A stretch of DNA of 64,000 nt from Echiichthys vipera (Eukaryota; Chordata; Actinopteri; Perciformes; Trachinidae), in contig OY829645.1 in assembly GCA_963691815.1 (NCBI GenBank), forward strand, positions 2,418,001-2,482,000, given 5' to 3'. The first letter of the stretch is position 1. Each line of letters opens with the position of its first letter. Below the pieces are notes generated by a model. That model was not told the DNA's origin. It made no database searches and was given only the letters and a program-made list of their open reading frames with translations. The translations under genes were made by a program, and so were the position numbers. Shown in pieces: positions 48,863 to 61,087 of this stretch.

Positions 48863-51800
48863 TTGATAACTTCAGAATCAAACTCAAAGCAGACTGAATT
48901 GATAACTTCAAAATCAAACTTAAAGCAGACTGACTTGATTACTTTAGGATCAAATTTAAAGCAGACTGACTTGATAACTTCAGAATCAAACTTAAAGCAG
49001 ATCGATTTGATAACTTCAGAATCAAACTTAAAGCAGACTGACTTGATAACTTTAGAATCAAACTTAGTGGACTGACTTGATAGCTTCAGAATCAAACCTA
49101 AAGCAGACTGACTTAATTACTTCAAAATCAAACCTAAAGCAGACCGATTTGATAACTTCAGAATCAAACCTAAAGCAGACTGACTTGATTAATTCAGAAT
49201 CAAACTTAAAGCCGACTGACTTGATAACTTTCGAATTAAACTTAAAGCAGACTGACTGGATAACTTCAAAATCAAACTTAAAGCAGACTGACTTGATAAC
49301 TTTAGAATCAAATTTAAAGCAGACTGACTTGATTACTTTAGAATCAAACTTAAAGCAGACTGACTTGATAACTTCAGAATCAAACTTAAAGCAGACTGAC
49401 TTGATAACTTCAGAATCAAACTTAAAGCTGACTTCGTTGATAACTTCAGAATCAAACATAAAGCAGACTTACTTGATAACTTCAGAATTAAACTTAATCC
49501 AGACTTACTTGATAACTTCAGAATTAAACTTAATGCAGACTGATTTGATTACTTTAAAATTGAACTTAAAGCAGACTGACTTGATAACTTCAGAATCAAA
49601 CTTAAAGCTGACTTACTTGATAACTTCAGAATCAAACTTAAAGCAAACTGACTTGATAACTTCAGAATCAAACTTAAAGCTGACTTAATTGATAACTTCA
49701 GAATCAAACTTAAAGCTGACTTACTTGATAACTTCAGAATCAAACATAAAGAGGACTTACTTGATAACTTCAGAATTAAACTTAAAGCAGACTGATTTGA
49801 TTACTTTAAAATTGAACTTAAAGCAGACTGACTTGGTACCTGCAGAATCAAACTTAAAGCAGACTGACTTGATAACTTCAGAATCAAACTTAAAGCAGAC
49901 TGACTTAATAACTTCAAAATCAAACTTAAAGCAGACTGACTTGATTACTTTAGAATCAAATTTAAAGCAGACTGACTTGATAACTTCAGAATTAAACTTA
50001 AAGCAGACTGACTTGGTACCTGCAGAATCAAACTTAAAGCAGACTGACTTGATAACTTCAGAATCAAACTCAAAGCATACTGACTTAATAACTTCAAAAT
50101 CAAACTTAAAGCAGACTGACTTGATTACTTTAGAATCAAATTTAAAGCAGACTGACTTGATAACTTCAGAATCAAAATTAAAGCAGACTGACTTGATAAC
50201 TTCAGAATCAAACTTAAAGCAGACCGATTTGATAATTTCAGAATCAAACTTAAAGCAGACTGACTTGATAACTTCAAAATCAAACTTAAAGCTGACTGAC
50301 TTGATAACTTCAGAATCAAACTTCAAGCAGACTGATTTGATTACTTTAAAATTGAACTTAAAGCAGACTGACTTGATAACTTCTAAATCAAACTTAAAGC
50401 AGACTGACTTGATAACTTCAAAATTAAACTTAAAGCAGACTGTCTTAATAACTTCAGAATCAAACTTAAAGCAGACTGACTTGATAACTTCAAAATTAAA
50501 CTTAAAGCAGACTGTCTTAATAACTTCAGAATCTAACTTAAAGCAGACTGACCTGATAACTTCAAAATCAAACTTAAAGCAGACTGACATGATAACTTCA
50601 AAATCAATCTTAAAGCAGACTGACTTGATTACTTTAGAATCAAATTTAAAGCAGACTGACTTGATAACTTCAGAATCAAACTTAAAGCAGACTGACTTGA
50701 TTACTTTAGAATCAAATTTAAAGCAGACTGACTTGATAACTTCAGAATTAAACTTAAAGCAGACTGACTTGGTACCTGCAGAATCAAACTTAAAGCAGAC
50801 TGACTTGATAACTTCAGAATCAAACTCAAAGCATACTGACTTAATAACTTAAAAATCAAACTTAAAGCAGACTGACTTAATTACTTTAGAATCAAATTTA
50901 AAGCAGACTGACTTGATAACTTCAGAATCAAAATTAAAGCAGACTGACTTGATAACTTCAGAATCAAACTTAAAGCAGACCGATTTGATAATTTCAGAAT
51001 CAAACTTAAAGCAGACTGACTTGATAACTTCAAAATCAAACTTAAAGCAGACTGACTTGATAACTTCAAAATTAAACTTAAAGCAGACTGTCTTAATAAC
51101 TTCAGAATCAAACTTAAAGCAGACTGACTTGATAACTTCAAAATTAAACTTAAAGCAGACTGTCTTAATAACTTCAGAATCTAACTTAAAGCAGACTGAC
51201 CTGATAACTTCAAAATCAAACTTAAAGCAGACTGACATGATAACTTCAAAATCAATCTTAAAGCAGACTGACTTGATAACTTCAGAATCAAACTTAAAGC
51301 AGACCGATTTGATAATTTCAGAATCAAACTTAAAGCAGACTGACTTGATAACTTCAAAATCAAACTTAAAGCTGACTGACTTGATAACTTCAGAATCAAA
51401 CTTCAAGCAGACTGATTTGATTACTTTAAAATTGAACTTAAAGCAGACTGACTTGATAACTTCTAAATCAAACTTAAAGCAGACTGACTTGATAACTTCA
51501 AAATTAAACTTAAAGCAGACTGTCTTAATAACTTCAGAATCAAACTTAAAGCAGACTGACTTGATAACTTCAAAATTAAACTTAAAGCAGACTGTCTTAA
51601 TAACTTCAGAATCTAACTTAAAGCAGACTGACCTGATAACTTCAAAATCAAACTTAAAGCAGACTGACATGATAACTTCAAAATCAATCTTAAAGCAGAC
51701 TGACTTGATTACTTTAGAATCAAATTTAAAGCAGACTGACTTGATAACTTCAGAATCAAACTTAAAGCAGACTGACTTGATTACTTTAGAATCAAATTTA

Positions 51801-54078
51801 AAGCAGACTGACTTGATAACTTCAGAATTAAACTTAAAGCAGACTGACTTGGTACCTGCAGAATCAAACTTAAAGCAGACTGACTTGATAACTTCAGAAT
51901 CAAACTCAAAGCATACTGACTTAATAACTTAAAAATCAAACTTAAAGCAGACTGACTTAATTACTTTAGAATCAAATTTAAAGCAGACTGACTTGATAAC
52001 TTCAGAATCAAAATTAAAGCAGACTGACTTGATAACTTCAGAATCAAACTTAAAGCAGACCGATTTGATAATTTCAGAATCAAACTTAAAGCAGACTGAC
52101 TTGATAACTTCAAAATCAAACTTAAAGCAGACTGACTTGATAACTTCAAAATTAAACTTAAAGCAGACTGTCTTAATAACTTCAGAATCAAACTTAAAGC
52201 AGACTGACTTGATAACTTCAAAATTAAACTTAAAGCAGACTGTCTTAATAACTTCAGAATCTAACTTAAAGCAGACTGACCTGATAACTTCAAAATCAAA
52301 CTTAAAGCAGACTGACATGATAACTTCAAAATCAATCTTAAAGCAGACTGACTTGATTACTTTAGAATCAAATTTAAAGCAGACTGACTTGATAACTTCA
52401 GAATCAAACTTAAAGCAGACTGACTTGATTACTTTAGAATCAAATTTAAAGCAGACTGACTTGATAACTTCAGAATCAAAATTAAAGCAGACTGACTTGA
52501 TAACTTCAGAATCAAACTTAAAGCAGACCGATTTGATAATTTCAGAATCAAACTTAAAGCAGACTGACTTGATAACTTCAAAATCAAACTTAAAGCTGAC
52601 TGACTTGATAACTTCAGAATCAAACTTCAAGCAGACTGATTTGATTACTTTAAAATTGAACTTAAAGCAGACTGACTTGATAACTTCTAAATCAAACTTA
52701 AAGCAGACTGACTTGATAACTTCAAAATTAAACTTAAAGCAGACTGTCTTAATAACTTCAGAATCAAACTTAAAGCAGACTGACTTGATTACTTTAGAAT
52801 CAAACTTAAAGCAGACCGATTTGATAACTTCAGAATCAAACTTAAAGCAGACTGACTTGATAACTTTAGAATCAAACTTAGTGGACTGACTTGATAGCTT
52901 CAGAATCAAACCTAAAGCAGACTGACTTAATTACTTCAAAATCAAACCTAAAGCAGACTTACTTGATAACTTCAGAATCATACTTAAAGCAGACTGACTT
53001 GATAACTTCTAAATCAAACTTTAAGCAGACTGATTTGATAACTTCAGAATCAAACTTAAAGCAGACTTACTTTATAGCTTAAGAATTAAACTTAAAGCAG
53101 ACTGATTTGATTACTTTAAAATTGAAGTTAAACCAGACTGACTTGGTACCTGCAGAATCAAACTTAAAGCAGACTGAATTGATAACTTCAGAATCAAACT
53201 TAAAGCAGACCGATTTGATAACTTCAGAATCAAACCTAAAGCAGACTGACTTGATTAATTCAGAATCAAACTTAAAGCCGACTGACTTGATAACTTTCGA
53301 ATTAAACTTTAAGCAGACTGACTGGATATCTTCAAAATCAAACTTAAAGCAGACTGACTTGATAACTTCAGATACAAATTTAAAGCAGACTGACTTGATT
53401 ACTTTAGAATCAAATTTAAAGCAGACTGACTTGATAACTTCAGAATCAAACGTAAAGCAGACTGACTTGATAACTTCAGAATCAGACTTAAAGCTGACTT
53501 ACTTGATAACTTCAGAATCAAACTTAAAGCAGACTGACTTGATAACTTCAGAATCAAACTTAAAGCAGACCGATTTGATAATTTCAGAATCAAACTTAAA
53601 GCAGACTGACTTGATAACTTCAAAATCAAACTTAAAGCTGACTGACTTGATAACTTCAGAATCAAACTTCAAGCAGACTGATTTGATTACTTTAAAATTG
53701 AACTTAAAGCAGACTGACTTGATATCTTCTAAATCAAACTTAAAGCAGACTGACTTGATAACTTCAAAATTAAACTTATAGCAGACTGTCTTAATAACTT
53801 CAGCATCTAACTTAAAGCAGACTGACCTGATAACTTCAAAATCAAACTTAAAGCAGACTGACATGATAACTTCAAAATCAATCTTAAAGCAGACTGACTT
53901 GATTACTTTAGAATCAAATTTAAAGCAGACTGACTTGATAACTTCAGAATCAAACTTAAAGCAGACTGACTTGATAACTTCAGAATCAAACTTAAAGCAG
54001 ACCGATTCGATAACTTCAAAATCAAACTTAAAGCAGACTGTCTTAATAACTTTAGAATATAACTTATAGCAGACTGAC
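48863..54078. repeat. Longest compound HOR unit (5,216 bp)
   Basis: Begins as the second copy of the hybrid unit (-2 at 49043, BstBI near 49,230) and leaves the 4,426-bp duplication near 49,850. It then contains a 1,080-bp tandem duplication at 50,178-52,337, a further -2 at 52857, a single TAA monomer at 53071 and a BstBI/TGG pair near 53.3 kb with GATATCTTC changes. No CAC monomer occurs inside. Confidence 0.82.
50178..52337. repeat. 1,080-bp tandem duplication (30-mers)
   Basis: Copies 50,178-51,257 and 51,258-52,337. Each contains AATAACTTAAAAATC (in-frame TAA at about 50,848 and 51,928), which I see nowhere else in the window. Matching continues about 20 bases past each copy because the monomers themselves are alike. 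Confidence 0.92.
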
Positions 54079-55971
54079 TTGATAACTTCAGAATCAAACT
54101 CAAAGCACACTGACTTGATAACTTCAAAATCAAACTTAAAGCAGACTGAATTGATAACTTCAAAATCAAACTTAAAGCAGACTGATTTGATTACTTTAGA
54201 ATCAAATTTAAAGCAGACTGACTTGATAACTTCAGAATCAAACTTAAAGCAGATCGATTTGATAACTTCAGAATCAAACCTAAAGCAGACTGACTTAATT
54301 ACTTCAAAATCAAACCTAAAGCAGACTTACTTGATAACTTCAGAATCATACTTAAAGCAGACTGACTTGATAACTTCTAAATCAAACTTTAAGCAGACTG
54401 ATTTGATAACTTCAGAATCAAACTTAAAGCAGACTTACTTTATAGCTTAAGAATTAAACTTAAAGCAGACTGATTTGATCACTTTAAAATTGAAGTTAAA
54501 CCAGACTGACTTGGTACCTGCAGAATCAAACTTAAAGCAGACTGAATTGATAACTTCAGAATCAAACTTAAAGCAGACCGATTTGATGACTTCAGAATCA
54601 AACCTAAAGCAGACTGACTTGATAACTTCAGAATCAAATTTAAAGCAGACTGACTTGATTACTTTAGAATCAAATTTAAAGCAGACTGACTTGATAACTT
54701 CAGAATCAAACGTAAAGCAGACTGACTTGATAACTTCAGAATCAGACTTAAAGCTGACTTACTTGATAACTTCAGAATCAAACTTAAAGCAGACTGACTT
54801 GATAACTTCAGAATCAAACTTAAAGCAGACCGATTTGATAATTTCAGAATCAAACTTAAAGCAGACTGACTTGATAACTTCAAAATCAAACTTAAAGCTG
54901 ACTGACTTGATAACTTCAGAATCAAACTTCAAGCAGACTGATTTGATTACTTTAAAATTGAACTTAAAGCAGACTGACTTGATATCTTCTAAATCAAACT
55001 TAAAGCAGACTGACTTGATAACTTCAAAATTAAACTTATAGCAGACTGTCTTAATAACTTCAGCATCTAACTTAAAGCAGACTGACCTGATAACTTCAAA
55101 ATCAAACTTAAAGCAGACTGACATGATAACTTCAAAATCAATCTTAAAGCAGACTGACTTGATTACTTTAGAATCAAATTTAAAGCAGACTGACTTGATA
55201 ACTTCAGAATCAAACTTAAAGCAGACTGACTTGATAACTTCAGAATCAAACTTAAAGCAGACCGATTCGATAACTTCAAAATCAAACTTAAAGCAGACTG
55301 TCTTAATAACTTTAGAATATAACTTATAGCAGACTGACTTGATAACTTCAGAATCAAACTCAAAGCACACTGACTTGATAACTTCAAAATCAAACTTAAA
55401 GCAGACTGAATTGATAACTTCAAAATCAAACTTAAAGCAGACTGATTTGATTACTTTAGAATCAAATTTAAAGCAGACTGACTTGATAACTTCAGAATCA
55501 AACTTAAAGCAGATCGATTTGATAACTTCAGAATCAAACCTAAAGCAGACTGACTTAATTACTTCAAAATCAAACCTAAAGCAGACTTACTTGATAACTT
55601 CAGAATCATACTTAAAGCAGACTGACTTGATAACTTCTAAATCAAACTTTAAGCAGACTGATTTGATAACTTCAGAATCAAACTTAAAGCAGACTTACTT
55701 TATAGCTTAAGAATTAAACTTATAGCAGACTGATTTGATCACTTTAAAATTGAAGTTAAACCAGACTGACTTGGTACCTGCAGAATCAAACTTAAAGCAG
55801 ACTGAATTGATAACTTCAGAATCAAACTTAAAGCAGACCGATTTGATGACTTCAGAATCAAACCTAAAGCAGACTGACTTGATAACTTCAGAATCAAATT
55901 TAAAGCAGACTGACTTGATTACTTTAGAATCAAATTTAAAGCAGACTGACTTGATAACTTCAGAATCAAAC
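53350..55971. repeat. 1,260-bp tandem duplication (35-mers)
   Basis: About 53,350-54,711 matches 54,610-55,971 at offset 1,260. Rare shared marks are GATATCTTC, CAGCATC, AACGTAAAGCAG, AATCAGACTTAAAGC and AGATCGATTTG. To the left the offset is 1,368, because the left copy retains three monomers (GATTAATTCAG, BstBI, TGG) that the right copy lacks. Confidence 0.87.
54079..55338. repeat. Right-domain HOR unit, 35-mer (1,260 bp)
   Basis: The GATAGC position near 54,259 reads GATAAC and no -2 monomer precedes it, although the following monomer still has AAACCTAAAG. This looks like loss of the indel by an exchange. TAA monomer single at 54439. Contains GATATCTTC, CAGCATC and CTTATAGCAGACTGTC changes typical of this domain. 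Confidence 0.85.
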
Positions 55972-56526
55972 TTAAAGCAGACTGACTTGATAACTTCAGA
56001 ATCAAACTTAAAGCTGACTTACTTGATAACTTCAGAATCAAACATAAAGCAGACTTACTTGATAACTTCAGAATTAAACTTAATCCAGACTTACTTGATA
56101 ACTTCAGAATTAAACTTAATGCAGACTGATTTGATTACTTTAAAATTGAACTTAAAGCAGAATGACTTGATAACTTCAGAATCAAACTTAAAGCTGACTT
56201 ACTTGATAACTTCAGAATCAAACTTAAAGCATACTGACTTGATAACTTCAGAATCAAACTTAAAGCTGACTTACTTGATAACTTCAGAATCAAACTTAAA
56301 GCTGACTTACTTGATAACTTCAGAATCAAACATAAAGAGGACTTACTTGATAACTTCAGAATTAAACTTAAAGCAGACTGACATGATTACTGCAGAATTA
56401 AACTTAAAGCAGACTGACTTGATAACCTTAGAATCAAATTTAAATGAGACTGACTTGATAACTTCAGAATCAAACTTAAAGCAGACTGTCTTAATAACTT
56501 CAGAATCTAACTTATAGCAGACTGAC
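55339..56526. repeat. Right-domain HOR unit, 33-mer (1,188 bp)
   Basis: Starts like its left neighbour and then, after about 55,970, follows the ATCCAG/ATGCAG branch. Ends with a new kind of terminal monomer, GAATCTAACTTATAGCAG, in place of the standard TAG monomer. Also carries AAATGAGACTG and GACATGATTACTGCAG, both duplicated at 61-62.3 kb. Confidence 0.85.
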
Positions 56527-56742
56527 TTGATAACTTCAGAATCAAACTCAAAGCACACTGACTTGATAACTTCAAAATCAAACTTAAAGCAGACTGACTT
56601 GATTATCTTAGAATCAAATTTAAATGAGACTGACTTGATAACTTCAGAATCAAACTTAAAGCAGACTGACTTGATAACTTCAGAATCAAACTTAAAGCTG
56701 ACCGATTTGATAACTTCAGAATCAAACTTAAAGCAGACTGAC

Positions 56743-56776
56743 TTGATAACTTTAGAATCAAACTAAGAGGACTGAC
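56743..56776 (+). repeat. -2 bp monomer, AAGAGG allele (exemplar)
   Basis: A 34-bp monomer with AAACTAAGAGGACTG, followed by TTGATAAC instead of TTGATAGC. Two copies, 56743 and 62492, which are the same site in the 5,749-bp long-range duplication. The plus frame terminates at the TAA. Confidence 0.92.
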
Positions 56777-57820
56777 TTGATAACTTCAAAATCAAACTTA
56801 AAGCTGACTGACTTGATTATTTTAGAATCAAACTTAAAGCAGACTGACTTGGTACCTCCAGAATCAAACTTAAAGCAGACTGACTTGATAACTTCAGAAT
56901 CAAACTTAAAGCAGACTGACTTGATTACTTTAAAATTGAAGTTAAACCAGACTGACTTGGTACCTGCAGAATCAAACTTAAAGCAGACTGAATTGATAAC
57001 TTCAGAATCAAACTTAAAGCAGACCGATTTGATAACTTCAGAATCAAACCTAAAGCAGACTGACTTGATTAATTCAGAATCAAACTTAAAGCCGACTGAC
57101 TTGATAACTTTCGAATTAAACTTAAAGCAGACTGACTGGATAACTTCAAAATCAAACTTAAAGCAGACTGACTTGATAACTTCAGAATCAAATTTAAAGC
57201 AGACTGACTTGATTACTTTAGAATCAAATTTAAAGCAGACTGACTTGATAACTTCAGAATCAAACGTAAAGCAGACTGACTTGATAACTTCAGAATCAGA
57301 CTTAAAGCTGACTTACTTGATAACTTCAGAATCAAACATAAAGCAGACTTACTTGATAACTTCAGAATTAAACTTAATCCAGACTTACTTGATAACTTCA
57401 GAATTAAACTTAATGCAGACTGATTTGATTACTTTAAAATTGAACTTAAAGCAGACTGACTTGATAACTTCAGAATCAAACTTAAAGCTGACTTACTTGA
57501 TAACTTCAGAATCAAACTTAAAGCATACTGACTTGATAACTTCAGAATCAAACTTAAAGCTGACTTACTTGATAACTTCAGAATCAAACTTAAAGCTGAC
57601 TTACTTGATAACTTCAGAATCAAACATAAAGAGGACTTACTTGATAACTTCAGAATTAAACTTAAAGCAGACTGATTTGATTACTTTAAAATTGAAGTTA
57701 AAGCAGACTGACTTGGTACCTGCAGAATCAAACTTAAAGCAGACTGAATTGATAACTTCAGAATCAAATTTAAAGCAGACCGATTTGATAACTTCAGAAT
57801 CAAACTTAAAGCAGACTGAC

Positions 57821-57854
57821 TTGATAAGTTTAGAATCAAACTTAGAGGACTGAC
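57821..57854 (+). repeat. -2 bp monomer, GAGG allele (exemplar)
   Basis: A 34-bp monomer with AACTTAGAGGACTG, one base from the GTGG allele and likewise followed by TTGATAGC. Copies at 57821, 59330 and 60155 only. Each is preceded by GATAAGTTTAG at its own left side. It may be a derivative or the ancestor of the GTGG allele. Confidence 0.93.
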
Positions 57855-58178
57855 TTGATAGCTTCAGAATCAAACCTAAAGCAGACTGACTTGATTACTT
57901 TAAAATCAAAACTAAAGCAGACTGACTTAATTAATTATGAATCAAACTTAAAGCAGACTGACTTGATAACTTCAGAATCAAACTTAAAGCAGACTGACTT
58001 AATAACTTCAAAATCAAACTTAAAGCAGACTGACTTGATTACTTTAGAATCAAATTTAAAGCAGACTGACTTGATAACTTCAGAATTAAACTTAAAGCAG
58101 ACTGACTTGGTACCTGCAGAATCAAACTTAAAGCAGACTGACTTGATAACTTCAGAATCAAACTCAAAGCATACTGAC

Positions 58179-58213
58179 TTAAAAACTTCAAATCAAACTT
58201 AAAGCAGACTGAC
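58179..58213 (+). repeat. -1 bp monomer (exemplar)
   Basis: A 35-bp monomer with ACTTCAAATCAAAC, one A fewer than ACTTCAAAATCAAAC. Copies at 58179, 59688 and 60513, always after the interior monomer with AAAGCATACTG. The first copy differs from the other two by TTAAAAACTTC versus TTAATAACTTC. Confidence 0.93.
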
Positions 58214-61087
58214 TTGATTACTTTAGAATCAAATTTAAAGCAGACTGACTTGATAACTTCAGAATCAAACTTAAAGCAGACTGACTTGATAACTTCAGAA
58301 TCAAACTTAAAGCAGACCGATTTGATAATTTCAGAATCAAACTTAAAGCAGACTGACTTGATAACTTCAAAATCAAACTTAAAGCTGACTGACTTGATAA
58401 CTTCAGAATCAAACTTCAAGCAGACTGATTTGATTACTTTAAAATTGAACTTAAAGCAGACTGACTTGATAACTTCTAAATCAAACTTAAAGCAGACTGA
58501 CTTGATAACTTCAAAATTAAACTTATAGCAGACTGTCTTAATAACTTCAGCATCTAACTTAAAGCAGACTGACCTGATAACTTCAAAATCAAACTTAAAG
58601 CAGACTGACATGATAACTTCAAAATCAATCTTAAAGCAGACTGACTTGATTACTTTAGAATCAAATTTAAAGCAGACTGACTTGATAACTTCAGAATCAA
58701 ACTTAAAGCAGACTGACTTGATTACTTTAGAATCAAATTTAAAGCAGACTGACTTGATAACTTCAGAATCAAACGTAAAGCAGACTGACTTGATAACTTC
58801 AGAATCAGACTTAAAGCTGACTTACTTGATAACTTCAGAATCAAACATAAAGCAGACTTACTTGATAACTTCAGAATTAAACTTAATCCAGACTTACTTG
58901 ATAACTTCAGAATTAAACTTAATGCAGACTGATTTGATTACTTTAAAATTGAACTGAAAGCAGACTGACTTGATAACTTCAGAATCAAACTTAAAGCTGA
59001 CTTACTTGATAACTTCAGAATCAAACTTAAAGCATACTGACTTGATAACTTCAGAATCAAACTTAAAGCTGACTTACTTGATAACTTCAGAATCAAACTT
59101 AAAGCTGACTTACTTGATAACTTCAGAATCAAACATAAAGAGGACTTACTTGATAACTTCAGAATTAAACTTAAAGCAGACTGATTTGATTACTTTAAAA
59201 TTGAAGTTAAAGCAGACTGACTTGGTACCTGCAGAATCAAACTTAAAGCAGACTGAATTGATAACTTCAGAATCAAATTTAAAGCAGACCGATTTGATAA
59301 CTTCAGAATCAAACTTAAAGCAGACTGACTTGATAAGTTTAGAATCAAACTTAGAGGACTGACTTGATAGCTTCAGAATCAAACATAAAGCAGACTGACT
59401 TGATTACTTTAAAATCAAAACTAAAGCAGACTGACTTAATTAATTATGAATCAAACTTAAAGCAGACTGACTTGATAACTTCAGAATCAAACTTAAAGCA
59501 GACTGACTTAATAACTTCAAAATCAAACTTAAAGCAGACTGACTTGATTACTTTAGAATCAAATTTAAAGCAGACTGACTTGATAACTTCAGAATTAAAC
59601 TTAAAGCAGACTGACTTGGTACCTGCAGAATCAAACTTAAAGCAGACTGACTTGATAACTTCAGAATCAAACTCAAAGCATACTGACTTAATAACTTCAA
59701 ATCAAACTTAAAGCAGACTGACTTGATTACTTTAGAATCAAATTTAAAGCAGACTGACTTGATAACTTCAGAATCAAACTTAAAGCAGACTGACTTGATA
59801 ACTTCAGAATCAAACTTAAAGCTGACTTACTTGATAACTTCAGAATCAAACTTAAAGCATACTGACTTGATAACTTCAGAATCAAACTTAAAGCTGACTT
59901 ACTTGATAACTTCAGAATCAAACTTAAAGCTGACTTACTTGATAACTTCAGAATCAAACATAAAGAGGACTTACTTGATAACTTCAGAATTAAACTTAAA
60001 GCAGACTGATTTGATTACTTTAAAATTGAAGTTAAAGCAGACTGACTTGGTACCTGCAGAATCAAACTTAAAGCAGACTGAATTGATAACTTCAGAATCA
60101 AATTTAAAGCAGACCGATTTGATAACTTCAGAATCAAACTTAAAGCAGACTGACTTGATAAGTTTAGAATCAAACTTAGAGGACTGACTTGATAGCTTCA
60201 GAATCAAACATAAAGCAGACTGACTTGATTACTTTAAAATCAAAACTAAAGCAGACTGACTTAATTAATTATGAATCAAACTTAAAGCAGACTGACTTGA
60301 TAACTTCAGAATCAAACTTAAAGCAGACTGACTTAATAACTTCAAAATCAAACTTAAAGCAGACTGACTTGATTACTTTAGAATCAAATTTAAAGCAGAC
60401 TGACTTGATAACTTCAGAATTAAACTTAAAGCAGACTGACTTGGTACCTGCAGAATCAAACTTAAAGCAGACTGACTTGATAACTTCAGAATCAAACTCA
60501 AAGCATACTGACTTAATAACTTCAAATCAAACTTAAAGCAGACTGACTTGATTACTTTAGAATCAAATTTAAAGCAGACTGACTTGATAACTTCAGAATC
60601 AAACTTAAAGCAGACTGACTTGATAACTTCAGAATCAAACTTAAAGCAGACCGATTTGATAATTTCAGAATCAAACTTAAAGCAGACTGACTTGATAACT
60701 TCAAAATCAAACTTAAAGCTGACTGACTTGATAACTTCAGAATCAAACTTCAAGCAGACTGATTTGATAACTTCAAAATTAAACTTATAGCAGACTGTCT
60801 TAATAACTTCAGCATCTAACTTAAAGCAGACTGACCTGATAACTTCAAAATCAAACTTAAAGCAGACTGACATGATAACTTCAAAATCAATCTTAAAGCA
60901 GACTGACTTGATTACTTTAGAATCAAATTTAAAGCAGACTGACTTGATAACTTCAGAATCAAACTTAAAGCAGACTGACTTGATAACTTCAGAATCAAAC
61001 TTAAAGCAGACCGATTCGATAACTTCAAAATCAAACTTAAAGCAGACTGTCTTAATAACTTTAGAATATAACTTATAGCAGACTGAC

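Larger units (their letters stand above)
40999..49850. repeat. 4,426-bp tandem duplication, two copies
   Basis: Left copy about 40,999-45,424, right copy about 45,425-49,850. All marks correspond at offset 4,426: +2 at 41269/45695, -2 at 42027/46453 and 44617/49043, CAC at 41811/46237. The size is 123 monomers minus 2 bp because each copy holds two -2 and one +2 monomer. I found two single-base differences (about 43,33x and 47,527). The junction falls inside a KpnI monomer near 45,424. Confidence 0.92.
57429..60547. repeat. Three copies of an indel-bearing block
   Basis: Blocks ending at the -1 monomers 58179, 59688 and 60513 share, in order, GAGG -2, TTGATAGC, AAAACTAAAGCAG and TTAATTAATTATGAATC. 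Offsets are 1,509 (42 monomers minus 3) and 825 (23 monomers minus 3). The last two share AAACATAAAGC after GATAGC where the first has AAACCTAAAGC, so they are the younger pair. Confidence 0.9.
56527..61087. repeat. Rearranged compound HOR unit (4,561 bp)
   Basis: Contains seven of the 28 indel monomers: AAGAGG -2 at 56743; GAGG -2 at 57821, 59330 and 60155; -1 at 58179, 59688 and 60513. Three related sub-blocks lie at offsets of 1,509 and 825 bp. A private TGA (GAACTGAAAGC) is near 58,953. A KpnI monomer without PstI lies near 56,849. Confidence 0.83.
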
